Position numbers and translations under genes: made by a program
Part shown: one piece after another, positions 8,845-16,848 of the stretch
How positions within the stretch are numbered: the first letter of the stretch is position 1
Layout: every line of letters starts with the position of its first letter
Notes under the pieces: generated by a model
Seen by the model: the letters and a program-made list of their open reading frames with translations, nothing else
What the model was told of the DNA's origin: nothing
Databases searched by the model: none
NCBI RefSeq assembly: GCF_015709225.1
Contig: NZ_JADNRS010000050.1
Location: 19,605 to 83,604 of the forward strand
DNA from: Acholeplasma laidlawii
GTDB lineage: Bacteria > Bacillota_I > Bacilli_A > Acholeplasmatales > Acholeplasmataceae
DNA length: 64,000 nt
Direction of reading: 5' to 3'

Positions 8845-9342
8845 ATGAAGAAAAATGTCATATGGGCAATAGTCTTTTTACTCGTATTTATGTGGTTGGT
8901 GTTTAAACCAGAAAGTAAAGATTTACCTTATTTTAAACATGAAACAGATATGCTTCAAGTAGATATTACCGGTGCTGTTAAAAAGCCTGGAACCTATCAA
9001 ATTACTAGGGGTATGACCTTAGCTTATTTAATTGATCTATCTGGCGGTCTTAAAGAACATGCAGATATATCAAATATCAAATTAGGTAGTATTGTAACAA
9101 ATGCTACATATCATATTCCACACTATCAACTCATTGAAGAAGAGATTATTAAAAAGATTAATTTAAATACGGCTACCTATAGTGAACTCATGTTAGTACC
9201 TTATATTACTGAAAATAGAGCACTTGAAATTCTACTATATAAAAAAGAACATGGTAATTTCAAAAGTTTAGAAGAACTACTTCATGTGAAGGGTATTGGA
9301 GTACAAACATTTGATAAAGTTAAAATTTATTTTTTTATTTAA
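8845..9342 (+). CDS. comEA: competence protein ComEA (SLBB + helix-hairpin-helix)
   Basis: 165 residues. An N-terminal membrane anchor (about 4-20) is followed by an SLBB-type domain ('VDITGAVKKPGTYQITRGMT') and a C-terminal (HhH)2 DNA-binding unit ('KINLNTATYSELMLVPYI' and 'FKSLEELLHVKGIG'). ComEA is the surface double-stranded DNA receptor for transformation. The ATG sits right after a hairpin containing its SD. It is followed by comEC as in Bacillus, without comEB. Confidence 0.93.
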   Translation: MKKNVIWAIVFLLVFMWLVFKPESKDLPYFKHETDMLQVDITGAVKKPGTYQITRGMTLAYLIDLSGGLKEHADISNIKLGSIVTNATYHIPHYQLIEEEIIKKINLNTATYSELMLVPYITENRALEILLYKKEHGNFKSLEELLHVKGIGVQTFDKVKIYFFI

Positions 9343-11296
9343 GCAGACGTATTTATATTTAATTTTACTTATTATTTTAATACTTACAATGCATTATCCT
9401 TATATAGGTATAGTACTTATATTATATTTGTATCGAATGAGAAAACATATATCCTGGTTGATTGTATTTTCTATAGCTTTGATCTATTTACTAGGTTTTT
9501 TTACACTTTACCCAATAGAAAAAGATGTGAATCAAAATTTTGTTGTAAGTCATATTGAAGATAAAGAAAGTTATTATCAATACACAGTCACATCAGGGTT
9601 TGATTCATTTCACTTTAATAGTCAGATACAGTATGCATTTGGTGACATTATTTTTATTAAAGGAAGGATAGAAAATTATAGGAAACAAACAGTACCTGGT
9701 GGTTTTGATAGTTTTAAGTATCAACTTGGTAAGGGGATTAAAGGTATCATAAGAATCGATACGATTAGTCTTAAATTCCCTTCAATATTTAGAAAGATTA
9801 AGTTAAAACCAATACCAATTTTAGATTTGTTTTATGATGATACACTCATTGAAACACAGTATATGTCTCACCTATTTAAATTATCCTCTATTCATCTTAC
9901 CTTTTTAATCGCCTTGATGTTTAAATTATTTTATTATCTTGATATCAAGGATACATCAAAATACTTAATTACAGCAATACTTATGGGTGTATCTTATGTC
10001 ATCGGTTTTAGCGTGATTATCTTAAGGATGTGTATTAAATACACCATTAAGTACTTAAATGATGTATTTAATATAGAAATGGATAACTCTAATATAGAGG
10101 TATTAACCTGTTTGATTATACTAATATTTAATCCTTATATCATCTATAATCAAACATTTATTGTAGTATATGTTTTTGTCTTTTATATCGCACTTAGTTC
10201 GAGGGTAACTAAGAAGCATATAAGCTATATCATACCTTTTTTGATTGCACCTTTTTTACTTTTATGGCAAAAAGAAATTAGTTTGATCAGTTTATTTTTT
10301 ATTCCGATTATGAGTTTACTCATTAAATATGTATGGGTACCTAGTTTAATTATTGGGTCTACATTACCCTTTATTTCACTAATTGATAATATAGCTATAT
10401 TTATTCAGAAAATAGAGGCGTTTATTGATATTTATGATATTCGTTTCTACCTAATACAACTTAATGGAATCATGTGGATCTTCTATTTTGGTTACATCAT
10501 ATTTTTATATGCTGCACCACACAAAAAAGCCTTTTACAGACGTTTTGTATCTCTTTTGGGTATGGTGGTCATCTCTTTTTTACTTACCCTTAAACCGCTT
10601 GAAGATAATGTTATATTTTTAGATGTAGGTCAAGGCGATAGTGCTGTCATATTTAAAGATAATCAAGTTATTGTTGTTGATGCATTTGTAAATGTTACAA
10701 GTTATTTAAAATATCATTATGTATATACGATTGATTACTTATTTATTACGCATTCTGATTTAGATCATATGAAAGAAGTTGATAACTTACTAGAAAACTT
10801 TAATATAAAAACAATCGTTGTAAGTGGTTATATGGATTATCCTGTGAAACACCCTAATATATATCGTGTTCGTGAAGGCTTTCTTAATCTTAGCGACTCT
10901 TTAGGTATCCAGTTACTAGGTCCTACAAAAGACTATCGAAATATAAATGATAATTCTATTGTTTTTAAAATATTTGTTGATGGTTTAAATTATTTGTTTA
11001 CAGGTGATATTGGCATTCAAACAGAAAATGATTTAGTTAATATGTATGGTAGATTATTAAAAAGTGATGTTTTGAAAGTACCGCATCACGGCTCTAATAC
11101 TTCAAGTTCAGTTGATTTCTTGTATCATGTGGACCCTTCGATTGCGGTAGTAAGTGTGAGTAAGCGTAATGTATACAATTTACCGAACAAAGAAATTATT
11201 CAAATATATTGGGATTATGGACTTTATTTACATCAAACTAAAGATTCTGGAAGTCTAAAAATTAAAAACAAAAATTTAATAAACTTTCCACCTTAA
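9311..11296 (+). CDS. comEC: ComEC/Rec2 family competence DNA channel
   Basis: About 661 residues, somewhat shorter than B. subtilis ComEC (776). It has an N-terminal hydrophobic stretch, an extracellular OB-like segment ('TVPGGFDSFKYQLGKG'), a multi-spanning competence domain (about residues 190-440) and a C-terminal metallo-beta-lactamase-like domain with 'VILDVGQGDS'-type ('FLDVGQGDSAVIF'), 'THSDLDHMK', 'TGDIG' and 'VPHHGSNTSSS' motifs. I prefer the TTG at 9311 ('MIKLKFIFLFK'), because GGAG at 9298-9301 is well spaced to it; a TTG at 9296 is also in frame. It overlaps comEA by 32 bases. It transports single-stranded DNA inward. Confidence 0.88.
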   Translation: MIKLKFIFLFKQTYLYLILLIILILTMHYPYIGIVLILYLYRMRKHISWLIVFSIALIYLLGFFTLYPIEKDVNQNFVVSHIEDKESYYQYTVTSGFDSFHFNSQIQYAFGDIIFIKGRIENYRKQTVPGGFDSFKYQLGKGIKGIIRIDTISLKFPSIFRKIKLKPIPILDLFYDDTLIETQYMSHLFKLSSIHLTFLIALMFKLFYYLDIKDTSKYLITAILMGVSYVIGFSVIILRMCIKYTIKYLNDVFNIEMDNSNIEVLTCLIILIFNPYIIYNQTFIVVYVFVFYIALSSRVTKKHISYIIPFLIAPFLLLWQKEISLISLFFIPIMSLLIKYVWVPSLIIGSTLPFISLIDNIAIFIQKIEAFIDIYDIRFYLIQLNGIMWIFYFGYIIFLYAAPHKKAFYRRFVSLLGMVVISFLLTLKPLEDNVIFLDVGQGDSAVIFKDNQVIVVDAFVNVTSYLKYHYVYTIDYLFITHSDLDHMKEVDNLLENFNIKTIVVSGYMDYPVKHPNIYRVREGFLNLSDSLGIQLLGPTKDYRNINDNSIVFKIFVDGLNYLFTGDIGIQTENDLVNMYGRLLKSDVLKVPHHGSNTSSSVDFLYHVDPSIAVVSVSKRNVYNLPNKEIIQIYWDYGLYLHQTKDSGSLKIKNKNLINFPP

Positions 11297-11333
11297 TTTT
11301 CTATTTAGAGTTTCAAAAAGTGTCAAAAAATTG

Positions 11334-11339
11334 TATAAT
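11334..11339 (+). promoter_or_regulatory. -10 element upstream of holA
   Basis: TATAAT at 11334-11339, 21 bases ahead of the holA ATG, with an SD-like GAGG at 11351-11354. No clear -35. Confidence 0.45.
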
Positions 11340-11360
11340 ATGATGTAAGCGAGGTAATCT

Positions 11361-12308
11361 ATGGAATCCACATATTTATTAGTTGGTCAATCAGCTTTTT
11401 TAATAAACGAACAGATAAAAACATATCAAGAGAAATTTAAACTTGACCAGTTTAATATTGTTAAATTAGATGCACTAGAAACTGAAATTGAAGTGATTAA
11501 TCAAGAACTTCAAACCGTTTCTTTTTTTAGTGATTTAAAAATGGTTGTCATCGAGAACTTAGATGGTTTAACAAGGTATGATGATAAGGTACTATCTACT
11601 TTCTACAAATATTTAGAATCACCAAGTAGTGATATTGTTTTAATATTAACAATTACTGAACTACCAAAGGATCATAATTTGGGTAGTTATCTAGAAAAAT
11701 ATGCATTTATTGAAACAATTCAATCTTTAGAAGGCGAAACACTCATTTCTTATATTAGAGAGTCATTTCTTAAAGATGCATATCAAATAGAAGATAAGAG
11801 TATACAACTTATTATTGATCGTACTCAAAATGATCTTTTCAGTATTCACCAGGAAATTAGTAAGATTAAAATGTATGCATATGATGAAAAAATTGTCTTC
11901 ATAGAAGATGTTGATTTATTAGTGACTAGAAACCTAGAAGACAATATTTTTTCTTTTTCTACTGCATACTTAAAAGGTAATATAAAATCTTATATGCAAA
12001 TCTATGATGATTTAGTTACAAATAAAATGCCGTCAAGTACAATATTTAATCATTTATTTAATACAATGAACTTAATTATGCAAACTAAAGATTTAATGGA
12101 ACAAGGATTAAATCAAAAAACACTGGCCGAACAATTAGGTGTATCTAGTGGTAGAGCATACCACTTAATGAAAGAAGCGAAGTTACAAAATAAAAAAGAT
12201 TTAGAAAATCTAATTCATGGATTAGCTAAACTAGATGTAGAAATCAAAAGTGGCATAAAAGATGAAAAATTAGGCTTTGAATTACTATTACTAAGGAGAT
12301 TAGCATGA
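11361..12308 (+). CDS. holA: DNA polymerase III delta subunit
   Basis: 315 residues, normal for HolA. The N-terminal motif 'TYLLVGQSAFLINEQIKTY' and the region 'MVVIENLDGL' are typical. The C-terminus has the conserved helical collar 'ELLLLRRLA'. It opens the beta clamp within the clamp-loader complex. Located after comEC as in Bacillus (yqeN). It overlaps the next gene by 4 bases (ATGA). Confidence 0.92.
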   Translation: MESTYLLVGQSAFLINEQIKTYQEKFKLDQFNIVKLDALETEIEVINQELQTVSFFSDLKMVVIENLDGLTRYDDKVLSTFYKYLESPSSDIVLILTITELPKDHNLGSYLEKYAFIETIQSLEGETLISYIRESFLKDAYQIEDKSIQLIIDRTQNDLFSIHQEISKIKMYAYDEKIVFIEDVDLLVTRNLEDNIFSFSTAYLKGNIKSYMQIYDDLVTNKMPSSTIFNHLFNTMNLIMQTKDLMEQGLNQKTLAEQLGVSSGRAYHLMKEAKLQNKKDLENLIHGLAKLDVEIKSGIKDEKLGFELLLLRRLA

Positions 12309-12988
12309 AACTAGAATATAAAAAAATACTGGTATTTGATTTTGAAACAACAGGACTTACACCGAAAAGAGATAAAGTAATTGAAGTAGGCGCGGTATTA
12401 CTTGAAAAAATAGATGATACCTATGAAATAGTTCAAGAAATTGATTATCTAATCAAACAACAAACACCAATAACAGATTTTATTTCTAATCTTACAGGTA
12501 TAACAAATGAAATGTTAGAGCGTGATGGTGTTGAAGAAGAGTATGCATTTAGACAACTAGATAATCTAATTGATGAGGACACACTATTAGTCGCATATAA
12601 TCTATCATTTGACATAGGTTTTTTAAGTGCACTATATAAAACGTATGTTGCACATAACTTTTTAATACAAAATGACATTTTAGACTGTATGGCAGTTTAT
12701 AAAGATAGATATCCTTATCCACATAAACTTGAAAGTGCAGTGTCTAGATTTGGGTTAACAAATAACCAAGCGCATAGAGCAAGTGAAGATGCCAAAGCTA
12801 CATTTAAAGTTTTAGAATGTTTAGCAAGTGAAGAAAACAATTTAAAATTATATATTAATGTGTTAGGCTATAATAAAAAATACGCCCTACCAGATAGAAC
12901 GTATTTCAAAAAACATATTGAATTAGTAGCACAAGGCTTTAATGGTTACCGCGAAATCGAAAAAAGGGTAATAAAAAACACCATTTAG
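12305..12988 (+). CDS. DEDDh 3'-5' exonuclease (DnaQ/epsilon-like)
   Basis: 227 residues. The exonuclease motifs are complete: ExoI 'FDFETTGLTPKRDKVIEVG', ExoII 'YNLSFDIGFL', ExoIII 'HRASEDAKAT'. A C-terminal extension of about 60 residues (from 'GYNKKYALPDRTYF') is not one I recognise. It could be a stand-alone proofreading subunit or a RNase T/DnaQ-type trimming enzyme. Translationally coupled to holA by an ATGA overlap, which fits a replication or repair role. Confidence 0.85.
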   Translation: MKLEYKKILVFDFETTGLTPKRDKVIEVGAVLLEKIDDTYEIVQEIDYLIKQQTPITDFISNLTGITNEMLERDGVEEEYAFRQLDNLIDEDTLLVAYNLSFDIGFLSALYKTYVAHNFLIQNDILDCMAVYKDRYPYPHKLESAVSRFGLTNNQAHRASEDAKATFKVLECLASEENNLKLYINVLGYNKKYALPDRTYFKKHIELVAQGFNGYREIEKRVIKNTI

Positions 12989-12995
12989 GTGTCTA
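12977..12995 (-). terminator. rho-independent terminator of rpsT
   Basis: On the minus strand, directly after the rpsT stop: ACACC-TAAAT-GGTGT followed by T6. The 5-bp stem overlaps the 3' end of the exonuclease gene on the other strand. Confidence 0.6.
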
Positions 12996-13256
12996 TTATA
13001 AGGAGTTTACGAGTCTTGCTAACGCAGATTTATTACGCGCAACAAAGTTCTTGTGGAAAATTCCTTTAGCTTGCCCTTTATCTAACTTTTTATGTGCAAA
13101 TGACAATTTAGCTAGTGCAAGATCTTTATCTTTAGCTTCTACAGCTTTTTCAACAGCTTTAACAGCAGTTTTGTATGATGATTTAAATGAAACGTTTGCT
13201 TGATGACGTTTTTCGTTCGTTAAGTTACGTTTGATTTGGGATTTAATATTAGCCAC
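12996..13256 (-). CDS. rpsT: 30S ribosomal protein S20
   Basis: 86 residues, highly basic and helical: 'ANIKSQIKRNLTNEKRHQ' at the N-terminus and 'GIFHKNFVARNKSALARL' near the C-terminus, diagnostic of S20. The start is GTG at 13256 (minus strand), decided by a near-perfect SD AGGAGGTGA at 13261-13269; longer in-frame extensions to 13382 have no such support. Opposite in direction to all neighbours, next to holA as in Bacillus. Confidence 0.95.
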   Translation of the reverse strand: MANIKSQIKRNLTNEKRHQANVSFKSSYKTAVKAVEKAVEAKDKDLALAKLSFAHKKLDKGQAKGIFHKNFVARNKSALARLVNSL

Positions 13257-13357
13257 AAATTCACCTCCTAAATAAGCACATATCATTTTACCAAAACAAA
13301 CTAATAAATGCAATAAGAAATCATATTTATGATAAAATAAATGAGATGAGGGAAAAT

Positions 13358-13945
13358 ATGACAACAGCAAATAAATTAACAATCTTAAGAATATTATTAA
13401 TACCAGTCATGATTATCGTGTTATACATTGATGCACTCGTGATCGATACAGCATTTTTAAACATGACAGTACAGCAAATAATTTTTGCAGTGCTATTCAT
13501 TCTAGCAAGTCTAACAGACTTCCTTGATGGCTATATAGCGCGAAAGTATAACCAAATTACGACATTTGGTAAGTTTTTAGACCCGATTGCAGATAAAGTT
13601 TTAGTATTTACTGCACTGCTTTATTTAATGGTTCAAATGCCTGATAGAGTAGCTATATGGGGTGTAATGGTTATCATAGTAAGAGAATTTTTAGTTACAG
13701 GTGTTCGACTTATTGCAGTTGAACATGGCAAAGTGATTGCAGCAAGTCACTTAGGCAAATATAAGACTTTAACCACAATGTTAGCAATCATTATGTTTTT
13801 ATTTAATGACGTAGGATTAACACTTATCCATCCTAATTTAGTGTGGGTGACCAATATTGTTTATTATATAGCAATATTCTTCACGGTTTGGTCTGGATTT
13901 GATTATTTATATAAAAATAGAGAGATTATATTGGAAAGTGTATAA
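13358..13945 (+). CDS. pgsA: CDP-diacylglycerol--glycerol-3-phosphate 3-phosphatidyltransferase
   Basis: 195 residues and several hydrophobic helices. The CDP-alcohol phosphotransferase signature DGx2ARx8Gx3Dx3D is intact in 'DGYIARKYNQITTFGKFLD' continuing 'PIADK'. It makes phosphatidylglycerophosphate, the first committed step to phosphatidylglycerol. The ATG at 13358 is preferred over 13346, because GAGGG (13348-13352) is correctly spaced only for the former. Precedes recA as in Bacillus, but without cinA. Confidence 0.93.
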   Translation: MTTANKLTILRILLIPVMIIVLYIDALVIDTAFLNMTVQQIIFAVLFILASLTDFLDGYIARKYNQITTFGKFLDPIADKVLVFTALLYLMVQMPDRVAIWGVMVIIVREFLVTGVRLIAVEHGKVIAASHLGKYKTLTTMLAIIMFLFNDVGLTLIHPNLVWVTNIVYYIAIFFTVWSGFDYLYKNREIILESV

Positions 13946-13976
13946 AATAAAAGTCAAACAGACATTATTACACTAC

Positions 13977-13990
13977 TATACTATAGGAGG
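13977..13990 (+). promoter_or_regulatory. -10 candidate and SD of recA
   Basis: TATACT at 13977-13982 and the SD GGAGG(A) at 13986-13991. The SD-to-ATG distance (14003) is long, about 12 bases. No LexA/SOS-type box was recognised. Confidence 0.35.
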
Positions 13991-14002
13991 AATGATTAGT
14001 TT

Positions 14003-14998
14003 ATGAGCGATAATAAAAAACAACAAGCACTAGAATTAGCCCTTAAACAAATTGAAAAACAATTTGGTAAAGGGTCAATTATGAAATTAGGTGATGGTGC
14101 TGACCATTCAATAGAAGCAATCCCATCTGGTTCTATAGCATTAGACATAGCATTAGGTATTGGTGGCTATCCTAGAGGAAGAATTATTGAGGTTTATGGA
14201 CCTGAGTCAAGTGGTAAGACAACACTTACTTTACACGCTATGGCAAGTGCCCAAAAGCAAGGTGGTACAGTAGCGTTTATCGATGCTGAGCATGCACTTG
14301 ATCCAAATTATGCGAAAGCTCTTGGTGTGGATTTAGATAATTTAGTGTTATCTCAACCAGATACAGGAGAACAAGCACTTGATATTGCTGAGGCTCTAAT
14401 TAAGAGTGGATCTATTGATATGATCGTCATAGACTCTGTAGCTGCTTTAGTACCAGAGGCTGAAATTGCTGGTGATATGTCTGCTAACCATGTAGGCTTA
14501 CAAGCAAGAATGATGTCACAAGCAATGCGTAAGATGTCAGGTGTCATCTCGAAATCAAATGTTGTAGCAATTTTTATCAACCAAATTAGAGAAAAAGTTG
14601 GTATCATGTTTGGTAACCCAGAAACAACCCCAGGTGGTCGTGCACTTAAATTCTTCTCATCAGTAAGATTAGAAATAAGACGTGCAGAAGCGATTAAGCA
14701 AGGTAGTGAGATGATTGGTATTAAATCAAACGTCAAAGTTGTCAAGTCAAAAGTGGCACCACCACTAAAAACAGCATCTATTGATATTATGTATGGTACT
14801 GGTATTTCTAGAAGTGGTGAAGTACTTGATCTTTCAGTGGAACTTAATTTAGTCAATAAAAGTGGCGCATGGTATAACATTGGTGAAGAAAAACTTGGCC
14901 AAGGTCGTGACAATGCAAAACAATATTTAGAAGACAAACCAGAACTTCTAAATGAGTTAGAAAAAAAGGTTAGAACGCATTTTAAATTAACAAAATAG
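14003..14998 (+). CDS. recA: recombinase RecA
   Basis: 331 residues. Walker A 'GPESSGKTT' (about 67-75), the 'FIDAEHALD' segment, Walker B '[10 protein letters not shown]', and the L2 region '[20 protein letters not shown]' are all intact. It forms the recombination filament and, where present, drives LexA cleavage. The acidic C-terminal tail is short compared with E. coli. A strong terminator follows at 15031. Confidence 0.98.
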   Translation: MSDNKKQQALELALKQIEKQFGKGSIMKLGDGADHSIEAIPSGSIALDIALGIGGYPRGRIIEVYGPESSGKTTLTLHAMASAQKQGGTVAFIDAEHALDPNYAKALGVDLDNLVLSQPDTGEQALDIAEALIKSGSIDMIVIDSVAALVPEAEIAGDMSANHVGLQARMMSQAMRKMSGVISKSNVVAIFINQIREKVGIMFGNPETTPGGRALKFFSSVRLEIRRAEAIKQGSEMIGIKSNVKVVKSKVAPPLKTASIDIMYGTGISRSGEVLDLSVELNLVNKSGAWYNIGEEKLGQGRDNAKQYLEDKPELLNELEKKVRTHFKLTK

Positions 14999-15030
14999 AA
15001 TAATTTACACAAAATGTAATAATACTCAAC

Positions 15031-15057
15031 AAAGTGGTGAAACTATCACCACTTTTT
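15031..15057 (+). terminator. recA terminator
   Basis: AAAGTGGTGA (15031-15040), loop AACTA, TCACCACTTT (15045-15054) and a T tail. Ten-bp stem. Confidence 0.85.
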
Positions 15058-15106
15058 GTTTTATTATTTTATAATAGATATAGAGAAAAGTTTTAGGCGG
15101 GCTTGT

Positions 15107-16840
15107 ATGATAAACATAATTAGAAAAACCGGTTGGTTCTTAAAAAAAGAATGGAAAAGTTATACAATGATGTTTGTTTTCCTCATCATTATCGCTATTC
15201 TAGCATTAACTCCAGCATATGTATTAGGTATTGCAATTGATGTGATTGTATCAAAAGGATTGACTTGGATGAGTCTATCTTTTATTGTTGGTGCACTTGT
15301 ATTAATACCCATTTTTAGATATTTAACATCATTTATCTATAACTATACATCTGCTAAAACAGCACAAAAGTTAGCTTTTGAATTTAGAAAAATTTATCTA
15401 AAAAAACTCTTTGAAATGGATGCAGAGTTTTATGAAAGATTTCAAAAAGGTGACTTAATATCTAGAGCGACAGCTGACTTAGATATGATTACTATGGCTG
15501 CTACATCTGTACTTGAAGGTATTATTTTTAATATCGGTATCATTATGTTTGCCATTGGTGTTATGGCCTTCACAATCTCTTGGGAATTAACCCTTATTTC
15601 AGTCACTGTGATGCCAATAGGTATTACCATACTAAATATGATCCGCGTGAAAAAAAGAGGGTATATTAAAATACATAGAGAAATCTATGCAAATATGACT
15701 GAAAAGATTTTAGAGTCTGTAGAAGGTCAAAAAACTATTCGTGCTTATGTACAAGAAGCAAACGACTTAAAACATCAACATAAAACGATTGATGAAGATA
15801 TTAAATCTTGGCGTTATATTATTAATTATGAAAATAGACTAGCGCCGTTATTTGAATCAGTATATGCAATTGCCTATATCTTAGCTTTCGTGTTTGGTGC
15901 ACTTTTTATTATTAATCAAAAGATGACACTTGGTGAAATGATCATCTTTATTTCATACATCGGTATTTTATATGGACCAATTATATCTATATCGGGTGTG
16001 TTTCAACATATCAATAATGCCACTGTTGCCATTGATCGTTTTGATGAAATTATGAAGGTTGACCCAAAAGTTAAAAATGAAGATATTCCTGAACCAATCA
16101 TTGACTTTAAGAAGATTGAATTCAAGAATGTAGCTTTTAAATACCCATTAGATGAACGTTATACATTAGAAGACATTAATCTAGTGATCAAAAAAGGTGA
16201 GACAATTGGTGTTGTTGGGCCAACTGGTTCAGGTAAAACTACATTGGTTAGACAACTTTTAAGAGAGTTTAATGTCACAGAAGGTGATATCATTATTGAT
16301 AATAAAAGTATTAAACGCTATAACATTAAGAGTTTAAGAAAAATTGTTGGCTATGTACCACAAACACATATGTTATTTAGAAGAAAAGTAACAGAAAATA
16401 TCATGATTGGTAACCCTGATGCAAGTATTGATCAATTAAATTTAGCAATCAAAATAGCAGATTTTGAAAAAGATATTGGATTCTTAACAAATGGTCTTCA
16501 AACACGTGTAGGTGAAGGTGGAACAACTTTATCTGGTGGTCAAAAGCAAAGACTATCGATTGCCAGAGCAATCATCAGAGACCCTGAAATATTAATCTTA
16601 GATGACTCACTTTCAGCAGTCGATGCAAACACAGAAGAAACCATATTAAAACAACTTAAAACTTACCGTTCAGGTAATACAAATATCATTGTTGCACACC
16701 GTTTTTCAGCAATTAGAGAAGCTAATCAAATTATTGTTATGGATAAGGGACGTATTGCTGAAATCGGAACACATGAAGAATTGATTCAAAAAGATGGTTG
16801 GTATAAAGCTCAATATGACCAACAAATGAAAATGAAATAG
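15107..16840 (+). CDS. ABC exporter half-transporter, BmrC-like (degenerate-site partner)
   Basis: 577 residues: six transmembrane helices, then an ATPase domain with Walker A 'GPTGSGKTT', signature 'LSGGQKQ' and Walker B 'ILILDDSLSAVD'. The usual catalytic Glu after Walker B is Asp, as in the degenerate half of heterodimeric exporters; the switch His ('VAHRFSAI') is kept. With the next gene it resembles B. subtilis BmrC/BmrD (YheI/YheH). The start is ATG 15107, with AGGCGG at 15095-15100 and TATAAT at 15070-15075. The 17 residues upstream in frame lack an SD and overlap the promoter. Substrate unknown, likely drugs or lipophiles. Confidence 0.88.
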   Translation: MINIIRKTGWFLKKEWKSYTMMFVFLIIIAILALTPAYVLGIAIDVIVSKGLTWMSLSFIVGALVLIPIFRYLTSFIYNYTSAKTAQKLAFEFRKIYLKKLFEMDAEFYERFQKGDLISRATADLDMITMAATSVLEGIIFNIGIIMFAIGVMAFTISWELTLISVTVMPIGITILNMIRVKKRGYIKIHREIYANMTEKILESVEGQKTIRAYVQEANDLKHQHKTIDEDIKSWRYIINYENRLAPLFESVYAIAYILAFVFGALFIINQKMTLGEMIIFISYIGILYGPIISISGVFQHINNATVAIDRFDEIMKVDPKVKNEDIPEPIIDFKKIEFKNVAFKYPLDERYTLEDINLVIKKGETIGVVGPTGSGKTTLVRQLLREFNVTEGDIIIDNKSIKRYNIKSLRKIVGYVPQTHMLFRRKVTENIMIGNPDASIDQLNLAIKIADFEKDIGFLTNGLQTRVGEGGTTLSGGQKQRLSIARAIIRDPEILILDDSLSAVDANTEETILKQLKTYRSGNTNIIVAHRFSAIREANQIIVMDKGRIAEIGTHEELIQKDGWYKAQYDQQMKMK

Positions 16841-16848
16841 GTGTCTAT

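Noticed and set aside
13992..14006. Tiny upstream ORF (ATG ATT AGT TTA TGA) overlapping the recA start
   Set aside because: Its ATG is only 1-2 bases from the SD, too close to initiate; the overlap with the recA ATG is probably chance.
14353..15012. 219-codon open frame on the minus strand opposite recA
   Set aside because: It mirrors the third-position bias of recA, has no SD, contains no recognisable domain, and recA is unmistakable on the plus strand.
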